Assembly: GCA_949752745.1 (NCBI GenBank)
Contig: OX457027.1
Span: 78,361,214-78,425,213, forward strand
Direction: 5' to 3'
Source: Protula sp. h YS-2021
Lineage: Eukaryota; Annelida; Polychaeta; Sabellida; Serpulidae
Length of the DNA stretch: 64,000 nucleotides
Positions within the stretch are counted from its first letter, which is position 1. Each line of letters starts with the position of its first letter. The notes beneath the pieces are model-generated. The model was not told the DNA's origin. It saw nothing but the letters and a program-made list of their open reading frames with translations, and did not search any database. Positions 7,284 through 17,980 of the stretch are shown here, one piece after another. The position numbers and the translations under genes were made by a program.

Positions 7284-8354
7284 TTACAAGTATGTTTTCA
7301 TGAGATGTTTGCAAAATCGCGGAGTGATCTCGTTGAAACCATCCAGAAAGGCTGTTGGTAAACCGTCTGTTAGAGATTGTCTCATGACGATCACTAAAAA
7401 ATCTCCTCGTTTGCGACTTCCAATTATCCATTGGAAGAGCATTGGCATGGTGAAATATCCTTTTTCATAGAGGTAGGCCATCATCTCGTACACCTTAATA
7501 CGTTCTTCAAGGTACTTGAAGCCATGTAGCATGACCTTTGCACATTTGGAATCGCAATCTTCGTCAACACACTTTGGCGCCGGTAGACATAATGTCGTAA
7601 AAAGTTCCTCATGAAGACTTCTAATAAGTTGAACGAAACGTCGGGTCATGGCTTCGGAGAACTGTGGCTCTGACGCGGGAACATGCTCTATGTTTCCTTC
7701 TAGCATGTAGATAAGCTGAATGACAGTGTTCACTTCTTCCGTTAGGTATATGTATGTGTGTTGGTCGAAAAAGCCTTCTTCACATAAGCACCATAAAATG
7801 TTACAATCTATCAGAGGAATCACTGCTTGAAAGTTCCGTTTCAACAGCGTGACGTCTTCTTCAGTAACAGGAATAGTTTTGCTCAATTCGAATTTAGATT
7901 TGAGCTGCTTTTCATCGTCGTCGCTGTCGTCATTGTCGTCATTGTCGCCATTGTCGTCATCGTCGTCGTCACCGTCGTCATCGCTTGACATGACCACTTC
8001 TTCCTCCTCAAGATGCTCTAGATGAGCCTGTAACTTTGTACTAAGTGGTTTGGCGCTACCATTTACAAGCGCATTGGCAACCCAGAACGGGTAGTCAGAT
8101 CCCTCGGGATCGGGCATTGCTCGGGCATTGGGATCGGGCTGTACTTCTTCAGGCCTAGTTTGCTGTACTGTAGACACGGCTGACGGAGCCCCTAATGCTT
8201 CCTCCAAGGCTTTTTCAGCTTCTTTTAGTGTACTTAGGAAGGCAGCAGTCTCCTCTGCAGTTAAAACTGCATCTGTAAAAGCCATTGTTTCATTGCTGAA
8301 CAGGCTATCAATTTCCATGTTGTTAGCCGTTGCTGCGTTTCGAGACGTCTCCAT
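7284..8354 (-). CDS. Acidic early-type protein with two CARD-like (death-fold) segments
   Basis: 356 aa from the second Met (8354, good initiation context). The first in-frame Met at 8372 lies about where transcription should begin. Residues 1-120 are low complexity and Ala/Glu-rich. Residues 125-148 are almost entirely Asp/Ser/Asn. Residues about 166-255 and 280-351 each look like a six-helix death-fold segment. The second fits CARD spacing best: LYEKGYFT, then an FQWI helix, then G-x-AFLDGF and a final helix. CARD proteins relay apoptotic and innate signals, so a host-modulating role is possible. This is pattern recognition only. The Asp tract is encoded by an imperfect GTC/GTT repeat. Confidence 0.55.
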   Translation of the reverse strand: METSRNAATANNMEIDSLFSNETMAFTDAVLTAEETAAFLSTLKEAEKALEEALGAPSAVSTVQQTRPEEVQPDPNARAMPDPEGSDYPFWVANALVNGSAKPLSTKLQAHLEHLEEEEVVMSSDDDGDDDDDDNGDNDDNDDSDDDEKQLKSKFELSKTIPVTEEDVTLLKRNFQAVIPLIDCNILWCLCEEGFFDQHTYIYLTEEVNTVIQLIYMLEGNIEHVPASEPQFSEAMTRRFVQLIRSLHEELFTTLCLPAPKCVDEDCDSKCAKVMLHGFKYLEERIKVYEMMAYLYEKGYFTMPMLFQWIIGSRKRGDFLVIVMRQSLTDGLPTAFLDGFNEITPRFCKHLMKTYL

Positions 8355-8395
8355 GATGGTTTGGCAATGCAATGATTAGAGTGGTGTCAACCCGA

Positions 8396-8405
8396 CCTTT
8401 TTATA
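8396..8405 (-). promoter_or_regulatory. TATA box of the 356-aa acidic gene
   Basis: The minus strand reads TATAAAAAGG, about 45 bp before the ATG at 8354 and 24-33 bp before the first in-frame ATG. It favours the ATG at 8354 as the start. Confidence 0.65.
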
Positions 8406-8745
8406 CTACTGACGGTGAGCCGTGAGCCAGCGGCGTAAAAAGTAGCCGGGAGGGGGGGGGGCTCACTAGGTAGCTGGGCCGGGGGGGGCTCACTAGGTAG
8501 CTGGGCCGGGGGGGGCTCACTAGGTAGTTGGGCGGGGGGGGGTCCCTACTATATGCCGTCTGCTTCTGCCTCTGGGGAGGGGGGGGGGGGTCGATCAGTT
8601 TGCTTTGCAGTCTGTGTGCAGTCAGTCTGCTTTGAACCTTTGAAGCGAACACATCGAAATTTAATCATGCAGTACAAGGACGAGTTTTTTTCGGATGAGC
8701 TTCGAGGTCGCTACTTTCTATCAGCGAGGGATGTCAACCTCTGGT
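8406..8745. repeat. G-rich tandem repeat (about 33-bp unit, three copies) and flank
   Basis: A unit of a G run followed by GCTCACTAGGTAGCTGGGCC occurs three times at about 8450-8545. Another G run lies at 8575-8590. ORFs on either strand here are repeat artefacts. This is the innermost part of the repeat-rich terminal region of the Maverick-like element. Confidence 0.7.
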
Positions 8746-8990
8746 AAAAATACCCTGGCATGAGAAATGAAACGCTAAATCTGTCCGTCTGCCCGTCTGA
8801 GAAAGCAAAAAGAATTTGCTGTCTGGGTTAAAAATATCCAGGCTTGAGAAATCGAACGCTAAATCTGTCCGTCTGACCGTTTGCTGTGTTATGTGTGAAG
8901 AGAGAGAGAGAAAGAAATAAGCCACTGTCTGGGTTAAAAAAAATACCCAGGCTTGAGAAATATAACGCTGAATCAGTTGTGGCTATTGCT
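8745..8990. repeat. Three diverged direct copies of an 80-100 bp unit
   Basis: The core TACCCAGGCTTGAGAAAT...AACGCTAAATCTGTCCGTCTG recurs at about 8745-8800, 8818-8880 and 8925-8985. Each copy is preceded by CTGTCTGGGTTAAAAA or a variant. The last two copies end in GA-rich runs. Confidence 0.7.
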
Positions 8991-9565
8991 ATATGTGTAG
9001 AGAGAGAGGGATAAAAAAAAAAAAAAAAAAAAAAAAAACGACTGTCTAGGTGTCCGTGTGTCTGGGTGTCCGTGTCTGGGTGTCCGTGTGTCTGGGTGTC
9101 CGTTGGTTTGGTTGCCATAGGTGTTGCAAGAGTGAGAAAGCTTTAAAGAAAGGATTGTTGCTTGTATATGGTCGCAATGCATGGAGACCTCTCTGTGGTT
9201 AAAACACAGCATCCCTTAAGGAAAAAGAGTGCTCATTTTTAATTGCTGCCACGGCAATCCATTAGTGATGGTGTGTGTGCTGGAAGAACGGTAAAAGCCC
9301 TAAAAAACAGTTGCTGCCGTGATTTGGTGTGTGTGGAAAGAGAGAGGGATAAAAATAAAAAAAAAACGTATGTCTGGGTGTCCGTGTGTCTGGGTGTCCG
9401 TGTCTGGGTGTCCGTGTGTCTGGGTGTTCGTTGGTTTGGTTGTCATAGGTGTTAAAAGAGTGAGAAAGCTTTAAAGAAAGGATTGTTGCTTGTATATGGC
9501 CACAATGCATGGAGACCTCTCTGTGGTTAAAACACAGCATCCCTTAAGGAAAAGAGTGCTCATTT
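8990..9565. repeat. Direct duplication of about 240 bp with GTGTCTGGGTGTCC minisatellite
   Basis: About 8990-9240 and 9325-9565 are near-identical. Each has an AGAGAGAGGGATAAAA-rich start, a 14-bp GTGTCTGGGTGTCC minisatellite, then the same 130-bp tail ending AACACAGCATCCCTTAAGGAAA. A 75-bp spacer lies between them. Confidence 0.8.
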
Positions 9566-9599
9566 ACTAATTGTTGCTGCAATGGCTTGGTTAGAGAGC

Positions 9600-9690
9600 G
9601 AGAAAAGGGCTCATGGGCCAGTGAGCCGGGGGGGGGGCTCATGGGCCGGTGAGCCGGGGGGGGGCTCATGGGCCGGTGAGCCCACTTTTA
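9600..9690. repeat. Three copies of GGGCTCATGGGCCGGTGAGCC plus G run
   Basis: A 28-30 bp G-rich unit is repeated three times. It is related in style to the array at 8450-8545. Confidence 0.7.
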
Positions 9691-9835
9691 GGCCGCTGGC
9701 TCAACGACTCACCGTTCTCCCGGGGCACTCTATGCAGGCTTAAGTCAATCTTTGCAATTCTGTGTGACGTCATTGATGGGTCAAAATACACAGCAGGCCA
9801 GCTCTAACCATGTCTCTATGAACCCTTTGCTGTCC

Positions 9836-10050
9836 GGGTGCTCAAGTGCTCAAGTGCTCGAGTGCTCGGGTGCTCAAGTGCTCGAGTGCTCGAGTGCTCG
9901 GGTGCTCGAGTGCTCGAGTGCTCGAGTGCTCGAGTGCTCGAGTGCTTGAGTGCTCGAGTGCTCAAGTGCTCGGGTGCTCGAGTGCTCGGGTGCTCGAGTG
10001 CTCGGGTGCTCAAGTGCTCGGGTGCTCGGGTGCTCGGGTGTCATTTTGTC
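9836..10050. repeat. 10-bp minisatellite (AGTGCTCGAG / GGGTGCTCGA), about 21 copies
   Basis: Continuous 10-bp periodicity for about 210 bp. It produces mirror-image open frames on both strands that are not genes. The 10-bp period matches one helical turn. Confidence 0.9.
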
Positions 10051-10059
10051 CGGGAACCA

Positions 10060-10345
10060 TTTTGACTGGGTGTCATTTTGTCTGGCTGCCCGTTTGACTG
10101 GTCGTTTGAATGGTTGTTTGAATGACTGCCCGTTTGAATGGTTGTTTGAATGGCCGCCCGTTTGAATGGTCGTTTGAATGGTTGTTTGAATGGCCGCCCG
10201 TTTGAATGGCCGCCCACTCTCCATATTACGTCATTATGACGTTCATATGACGTTCATATGACGTTCATATGACGTTCATATGACGTTCATATGACGTTCA
10301 TATCACCTCCATATCACCTCTATATCACCTCCATAACACGTCCAT
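10060..10345. repeat. Two short arrays: TTTGAATGG(C/T)CGCCCG and ATGACGTTCAT
   Basis: About 10060-10215 holds a 14-16 bp unit (GTTTGAATGGCCGCCC and variants). About 10218-10345 holds a 12-bp unit, CATATGACGTT, that drifts to CATATCACCTC. The second unit contains the CRE half-site TGACG in every copy. Confidence 0.85.
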
Positions 10346-10354
10346 AACACGTCT

Positions 10355-10612
10355 AGATCACGTCAAAATGACGTCACTGTTTTAGAAACCCCGTGGGGCT
10401 ATCAAAACACCACGTGACGTCATTATGACGTCCATATGATAACCATATGGTAACCATATGATAACCATATGATAACCATATGACGTCAATATGACGTTAA
10501 TATGACGTCAATATGACGTCACTGTTTTAGAACCCCCGTGGGGGTTCGAAAACACCACGTGACCTCATTATGACGTCACTTCCTGTTTTCATACCCCCGT
10601 TTTTCCCCTACT
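10355..10612. promoter_or_regulatory. CRE-rich palindromic block and candidate end of the Maverick-like element
   Basis: TGACGTCA or one-mismatch versions occur many times here. A 32-bp near-perfect palindrome (one mismatch) lies at 10523-10554, and a diverged copy at about 10380-10410 is also flanked by CACGTGACGTCA. After ...TTTTCCCCTACT (to 10612) the sequence changes to ordinary AT-rich DNA. Read on the minus strand the end would begin AGTAGGGGAAAAACGGGGGT, and Polinton termini typically begin AG. The exact end cannot be confirmed without the other terminus. Confidence 0.4.
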
Positions 10613-11560
10613 GACTTTGAATGGCTTACCTGACTTAAACCAAATCATCTGTTGTCTTGAAAGAAATATTAAATTTGTTTGAATTGTTTTAGATTTATAA
10701 AATCACGAACAGAAGATGAAATCATGTTTAGATTTGAAAGCGGATACTTGTAATTAGAGAAAAAATAGGTCAATACAAACACACAGGATATACTCTACCA
10801 AATCCCTTTAAATTTTAAAGCAGCCCCTTGACCCTATGGAGGGCCGGATCTCATAGATACCGACCCTCCTCGGGGTACCAGGTTTTACTTCTCACAGTGG
10901 TTCCACTGGTATCTCACCCCTACCTTCTCTACAAATTACCACTTGAAGTATCGCAGCAATCTTCATCACCTCTACCTATTTTTACAAGAGTAAAATATAC
11001 AATAAAACATTTCCAAAGTAAAAATAGCATAAAAAGCTTTCATGCCAAACCTGATAACCTGGGGTCTTCTTAACTGCAAGCATTACAGTGGTCTGACCAT
11101 TCTGCCTTAAGATTTTGCTCACGGCGAAATACCTCGTTCATCGCATAAAAGCATGGCTGTGCAGTTACGAGCACACTTTGCCTTGCATTGCGACCTTTGC
11201 CGAGGGGAGACCGGGATCCTTGTCATTGAGCTTTCCTGTCGTGCTTTGGCTCAATTTTCTCAACCAAGAGGGCTAGAGGGCTAGCGGGCTAGTCATGGTG
11301 GCTATGGCAGTGAATGCCTGGTCGTTTAGGTTAACCATACTGTAGCCTAAGGGAAAGTCTCAGCATGTACAAATGTTGTTGCTATCCCAAGTGTCCAAGT
11401 CCAATGGGAAACTCACGCTACCAAGGAAAGGCTGTCAGAGTAAGGGTGGCACGAATATTGACTGGAGTGTTTCTAATACTTCTATGAGCAAACCTTACCA
11501 GGAGATGCAGTTGGTGTCCACTCGTTTATGTACTCCACCACCGAGTAAGCCACCTGAACA
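10613..11560. other. No gene seen
   Basis: Ordinary non-coding sequence. Short frames have no recognisable content. I see no repeats beyond short GCTAG runs near 11270-11300. Confidence 0.5.
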
Positions 11561-11562
11561 GT

Positions 11563-11656
11563 GTACAACAACAACAATGGCAACAACAACAACAACAATG
11601 GCAACAATGGCAACAACAACTACAACAACAGCAGCAACAACGACAACAACGATGTA
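11563..11656. repeat. (CAA)n-type microsatellite, imperfect
   Basis: About 94 bp of ACAACAACA interrupted by ATGGC. An overlapping Thr-rich open frame is an artefact of the repeat. Confidence 0.85.
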
Positions 11657-12402
11657 AAACAAAAACATACAGGCAGAACCTTGCTCAATGGAGATACAGT
11701 ATTAAAGCACTCCCCTCCCCACGAGTGAAATAAATACAGAAAATGCCGTACAATAATGATGAAAGTTTTCCTTTGTAAAATTCTGGAAACGTTCATGAAA
11801 AACGGCTGTTCTTGGATACAGCGTACCAAGTCCAACTGTCACTAATCACTTCAACTGCTTGAACTGCCTGACCTGGCTAACGGCTTGGCAGGGTGCCCAG
11901 TGGCAAAACTAAGCCGTTATTTTTAATCACTTCAACTGCAGCGCGCTTCTGAAAAAAGGACACTGTAGTCTGGATTGATGTCAGTAGCAAAATAAGTGGA
12001 TTTTTTATGCGGAGACGTTGAAATTTCATATTGGTAGTTTTAAATATTGGCTATTTATTCGTTAACTAAAGATGAACCGCACATATACAAACATCATGAA
12101 AAAGAAAATTGAATTCTTTTTCCCTAATGAAACCTCTAATAAAGAAAAGACGTAGCTTAAAGTGAAAAGAATAAACAAAATTTTTCACAAAGTTGTAAAT
12201 TTATGATTCCGTTCTTTAACCTGCATTTTAAAGGCTGACTGAATCACTTAAGAATCAAAAATTTACTGAGGAGCCAAAACGAATTACTTCGTCTTCAACA
12301 GCGAGTAAATGACCCAACAGGTAAGACCGTTCCCGCCAATTTGATTTCCGAGTTCCAATTTCGTAGGGAGATGTCACACTCGGTTCTAATATGTCTAAAA
12401 AT

Positions 12403-12690
12403 ACCGAAGTTGCTCAGAATTGTGTGAAACGTCTAACTATGCAAAAATCACAAATTTTCTCATGGGGGAGGGGGGAACCAAAGTTGCTCAAAATTGCGTG
12501 AAACGTCTAAATATGGAAAAACCACAAAATTTTCCCACGTGTGTCGGAAGGGGGGTCGAGAGATTAAAAACCATAAATGTTCAGAATCGTCTGAAACGTT
12601 TAAATATGCAAAAATCACAAAATTTTCCGACGGGGGGTCTGACATACTATGTCCGGGGGGGGGGGGGAGTTCTGACATACTATGTCCTTG
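12403..12690. repeat. Tandem repeat, about 80-bp unit, three copies plus half unit
   Basis: The unit GTTGCTCAGAATTG...GAAACGTCTAAATATG...ATCACAAAATTTTC followed by a G run occurs at about 12403-12475, 12476-12557 and 12557-12643. A G-rich CTGACATACTATGTCC doublet follows. Open frames here are repeat artefacts. Confidence 0.8.
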
Positions 12691-14139
12691 GGGTTGATGA
12701 CGTCATGATGACGCCACGATGATTGACTGCGGCAAAATCCTGCGGTAGAACACCCAATTCCCTACTACTACGGTTTTAGCTAAACTGGATATTAAATGTA
12801 ATAATATTGTTTTCTAGCCAGTCATTGATCCGTATTGACACAATGTTATCCACTAAGGGTCCGCCGTGTCGTTGGACAGACCATAGACCAACTAACTAAC
12901 CAACTAACTCTACCAGATCAGTGATTCAACCTCAACCTGAAACAGGTCAAAATAATGACAGATGGGATACTTTTACACCACCAATAGGTCAGTCTGATAT
13001 GTCTCCCAAAACGGCGATGCGACATGGCTTGGTCAAACTTTCCAAAGACACAATTTCGGTTATTTTAAAATGTGATTCTACGTCGTTTTAAAGATGCAAG
13101 AGGCGTCGTTTTTATTCGTTTTGATATCGGTAACACATTGTTAATATATAGTAACTATGCAGTCAAATGCCACCGTGCGATAAAGTATATGGTTAATATA
13201 TATTTACCATATTTATGATTGACGAAGATGGGACAGGCTTATTAAGGAAGTCACAACAGCTTGGCAAAAACGCAGATTTACTAATATCACATTCACAAAT
13301 CGTGTGAGGCACCATAACGACGCTGTTTTAAATCATTTTAGTGTCATCACAGAACCGTAATTGCAACGGTATAAAAATTACACCTACAAATCTATCCGAT
13401 ATATGTTATTTAAAGATATCAGAGAGATGTTTCAACCAGTGTAACTATATCTGGCATTCGACTAGATATCCATTATTGAAATAAATATATACATTTAACG
13501 ATTTATTTTCAAAAATGTTCAATACGGATGTTGCGATTACACTTAAGATTCTGTATAACGAAAGTAATCAGGCTATACTGATCACGTGAATACCGTCCGT
13601 TTAATCAGTCTAATAGGTATGGAGCATATTTTTTAAGAGTGCAGTGAGGATTATATATTTCTATATTGCAATGAGAAAGCAGCTTTTCAATATTTCAATA
13701 AGGGTGCATGATACATCAACTGCAATGTGAATGCAGCCTGTTCAAGTAGTGTGAACACCTGTGCCTCGTATACTATGAATAAGGTAAATAATGAAAACCT
13801 GTGTTCGAATTATTTACAGTTTTTCAGTCATTAGTAGGGAACTTTCTCCAAGCAAGAAGTGGTTTTGTTTGGTCAGTCAAAACCTCCTTTTGCGAAACTT
13901 TGGACACATGCTAATTCATTTTATAAGTGTGAAAAAATCAAAACCTGCTTTCACGTTATAAATAGTTGACGCAGAATCATTCCATCGTCTTTTCTAACAG
14001 ACGGTCAAACGGCTAAAAACAAAACGGAAACTACACAAGATATTGAAAATGGTACTTACGGTTTTTGTCAGTCATTTGATGGCGACATAACACGGGTTTT
14101 AAATCAAAGTGATAGTGCTTCCACGGTGATTCCACGGGC
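12691..14139. other. No gene seen
   Basis: AT-rich non-coding sequence without recognisable coding content. It is possibly old transposon flank. Confidence 0.5.
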
Positions 14140-15822
14140 AATCCGGACAATTTGATATCACAAATCGAAACAAATCAAGAAACTGTAAATTGTGACGATT
14201 CACTGGACAAAATTCTGTCAAAAATCGATTCCAATGGAATTAATGATAAACCCGAGAGTGACCGCTCTCTTGACCTGATTTTGTCACAAATCGGCACAAA
14301 TGTATTTGAAAATGACACAGAAAATGAGTATCCAAAGTTTGAAGACATCAGTGACTGTGAGGAAATTAAAAGATTTCGTTTTGTGTCAGAGGAATTGGCT
14401 GAAGTAAACTTGACAAAAAGGGAAATGCATTAATATTGTTAAGAAGTGTTAATTTATGCCTTAAAAGTAAAAATGCAAAATAAAATTAAAGACAAAGTTC
14501 GCGAACATTTATCGCGCTAACTGCAACCAATATTGAATAAAGTCTACAACATGCTGTGAAATATAAATGGCAATAAAATGATAAAGATTTCAACTCTGCA
14601 GATTTGCCTAAAGTACGGACAGTAAAATCAAGTGGGCTGTAAAACTGTTTAATGAGTGGATCTGTGCAAGGAACGCAGCACTTATTAACATTCCAGTGAT
14701 GCAGCTCAGTCCAATCTTGCCAAGGCTAGAAGATATGACAAAGGATCAGCTTAACTACACACTTTCCCGTTTCATCCAGGATATTCGAAAACAGGATGTA
14801 TCAGAATACAACGGTGGAACACTCAAAAGATGTGCGATATGCATAAAAATGCTCTGAAAAGAAAAACGCCGAGTATTTCATTTTTGGGGGATCCACCATT
14901 CTTTGAGCTCAGAAATAAAGTGGACAATGGAATGAAAAATCGCGCCAAAGCAGGCATTGGTACTACGCCCAAACAGGCGCAAGGCATTTCCACCTACGAA
15001 GTGGAGCGTCTGTGGAAAAATGGAGCACTTGGCGAATCGGCTTCTGAAACGTTATTGCATACAGTTTTTTACATGATTGGTATGCATTTGTGTTAGCCTT
15101 AAGAGGTGTCAGTGAGCATCGATCTTTACGTGCTGGAAGTAGGTCCCAGTTTTCAATTAACGCTGATCATAATGATCTCAGATATTTGCAATATAACGAA
15201 GATTACAGTAAATATCACAGTGGAAGTATCAAAACAAGTGATATAAGAAGAAAGTGCGTCAAAACATTTAAAAATCCCTCAAATAAAGCTCGCTACATTG
15301 TGCGATTATTTGTGAAATATAATTCGCTGTGTCCGAATGCTAGACCAGAGGGCTTTTACTAACCCCCCTTGTCCGGAAAAGCCAAATTTACTACATGCTA
15401 AACAACCCATTGAAAATAACAAACTATCTCAAGTTGTCAGCGAAATCTGCAAAACGGGAATTTATCTGCTTATCGCAAGCGCTGCAACTCGCATGTACGA
15501 GCAAGGATTTAATGAACAGCTCATTCAAGAAGTCACAGGTCATCGAAGGCTCGCACTACGAAGGTGCAAGCGCACTTCAAATTGTTTGCAAAAAATCAAC
15601 AACTACCTCTATGTAGATGATAAAAATGCCATATTCAACGGTGTCAAAATCGACATCAAACCATACCGAAAACACGGATCAGTCAAGCACACCCGTAATG
15701 CACTCAGCCTCTTCAAGCATTCCCGTGACGCACACGGATCATTCAATCAGTTCCTTGACGCACACAGGCCAATCATCGGCTTCAGCATCAGATCCCAATT
15801 AACCAAAACGAATGTGTTTTAG
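14140..15822 (+). pseudogene. Crypton-type tyrosine recombinase (DUF3504 family), broken
   Basis: Fragments appear in family order. First is an acidic N-terminus (14152-14433). At about 14625-14826 comes the core-binding part (WAVKLFNEWICAR, then LNYTLSRFIQDIRKQ). Then GIGTTPKQAQGISTYEVERLW at 14940-15020, and ALRGVSEHRSLR at 15095-15130. At about 15450-15600 is the catalytic C-terminus (ATRMYEQGFNEQLIQEVTGHRRL). The frame breaks several times, including between the GMHLC and ALRG segments (about 15090) and near 15360. Related domesticated vertebrate proteins are of the KIAA1958/QRICH1 type. The Ser/Thr/His-rich tail at 15640-15800 is low complexity. Confidence 0.85.
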
Positions 15823-15829
15823 CTTTAGC

Positions 15830-17640
15830 TTTAATATTCTTCAGTTAATAAGCAGATGTAGTAGTTGCAGATATACCCGAATATACATGCTAATTAAGCA
15901 ATATATGCTGTAAAGCTGGTACAAGAAAAGACGGCGTAGTTAAGTTTGTAAATCAACAGGGTTAAACCCGATTTAGAAGAAAATTGCACAGAAAAGTAGT
16001 GAAATGTGTAAATAAAAATAAAAATGAAACGGCTGTCTTTTTTACAGCCTCGATTTTGAACAGGTTTTGACTTAGAAAACAAAACCTGTTACAACAATAG
16101 AAAGTGACCTACTTATGATTGAATGATTTAATTAAATGATAGTAACTATTTTATGAAATCATATGATCAAAGCGTACGAAATTTATTTTAATGAGTAAAA
16201 CGGTTTCAATTAGCGATATGAATATTAATGCTACATGTAAGTTAAACGCAATATTTATATCGCGAAGTAATATGATCACTCACATATAAAACCAAAGGTT
16301 CACATGTTGGAGAGGGGAGTAAATTTATGACAATTTTCATAAATTCATAATGTATTCTTTGCATGTAAAATTTTAATAAAGCTGCTGTAATGATCTAAAC
16401 ATGTTGAATTTTATAAAAGTCTTTAATAAGGTGTTTTTATTAAAAAGATAAAGTGCACTGTGAATGCAGTGCAGTTAAGGTCCTGTCAAATTTACCCGAA
16501 TTCCGGAAAAGGGGTAAGCATGATCATCAATTTTTTGTGGTGCGGCATAGAAAGAAGGAATAATGTTTGCATATTTTTCATTCATGCAGAGTAAAATAAG
16601 AGTAACAGCTGGTCCATTATAGCCAAAAAATAAATTTATAAACATACCCGCCACCAAATTTGTTGTCATATCAAAGACCAATATAAAAAATAGATTCGAT
16701 GCCAGATGATTGCGTTTTATGGTCATGTATTATACTGTGTCGTTGTTGACAGCCTCTGAGAATGTACGTCTGGTTGCAGTGCACTGGGCCAAAAGAGTTC
16801 CTATTTGATGTACGCTAGATCATTCACACCTCCATTTGCTGCACCACTGGTCATCCAAGGCCCCAGGTCTAGTTGCGGTCGTACAAATTCTACGCTAAAT
16901 TTCATCAGACCTTGTCAGTGGCCTGTGACTGCATAGCGTCACCTCCAGCTGCTGTTCCGATTGTGCAGATTCAGGATCTGGCTAGTCCCTGTCAGTCATA
17001 TGTGCTTGCATGTCGTCAAATCAAGCTGCTATCTCTACCGCGCTGATAACACTACGACTCTGCGCACGAAAACTGTATAGTCATGAAATAAGAAGTTTGT
17101 CTAATTAGTATATTAACTAAATATTTCATTCAAGTTTTGTATATTATTGGGTTATAAATAAATAAAGATTTCAACAAAATTCTGAGTTGTGAATCGAATT
17201 TATCTTCCCATTTCCTTGCCAGCAATTTGAGGTAGATCATTAAAAACATCAACTTCATTACAATGGAATATTAATGAATATTTCTAAATGAATTCAAATA
17301 GATTTCTGATAACTAAAGTATGTTATTAAATTCAAAAAAAGCTTTCAATGAATGCGAGGGACATATCACTCCTTTGTTTAGAAATAATTATAACTAAGTT
17401 TTAGCTGTGTCTAAATGAACTGAGGGTCACAGCTGGGATTACTTTCCCTGGACAATCTTTTATTCAGGTCAGTGTATTACGTTCAAACATCGATAAATTA
17501 CAGCGTATCAACAAAAAATGCCGTCATCAATAGTGGTTTAAATTTCAGTACAATAACCTTAACCAGCAGATTTTCAATTTTGTAGAAGAGATCGCGGTCA
17601 ACAACTGTTAAATTAAAAATAACTCTCTCAAAAGGCGATT
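15830..17640. other. No gene seen
   Basis: AT-rich. Small frames (for example 16475-16726, minus) have no recognisable motif and no supporting context. Confidence 0.45.
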
Positions 17641-17689
17641 TATTCAAAAGTCGTGGTCGTCAGCATCCGTACGTCTGCGAAAGACGATG

Positions 17690-17980
17690 GACGCTGCAAA
17701 GTCTCGCTGTCTTTTTCGGGGTTGTTGATATACCACGATTGCATTTACTCTTATTTCGTCTCTCCGCCAGGTTCCCTGAACCATGTTAAGTCGTGTTGGT
17801 GAGCTCCCTCGCGGATAGTGGGGGCGCCACACTGCTCGGTTTTCCATTCGGTTGGTTGGCCTAGAGCTCGGCGATCACGCTTGCACAAGTCTTTGAATCG
17901 GGGTTTGGGCTTTTCGTATGAACAAATCTCCCCATAGAAAAGATCTTCAACCATCGTCCAAGAGGCGAACATGGCCAAGT
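17690..17980 (-). pseudogene. Possible remnant of a LINE ORF2 C-terminus
   Basis: Minus-strand frames give KPRFKDLCKRDRRAL...TEWKTEQ. In another frame they give ENRAVWRP and PTIREGAHQHD. Together these resemble the block with pattern RYKDxCKRDLKAxxI..W..A.DRxxWR..I..G that follows reverse transcriptase in many invertebrate LINE copies. The fragment is short and frameshifted. Confidence 0.4.

Noticed and set aside
8373..8650. Pro-rich small frames near the acidic early gene
   Set aside because: Produced by the G-rich tandem repeat; no conserved features.
9752..10224. Repetitive Ser/Ala/Leu/Glu frames on both strands over the 10-bp array
   Set aside because: A 10-bp repeat stays open in several frames at once; no start context or family.
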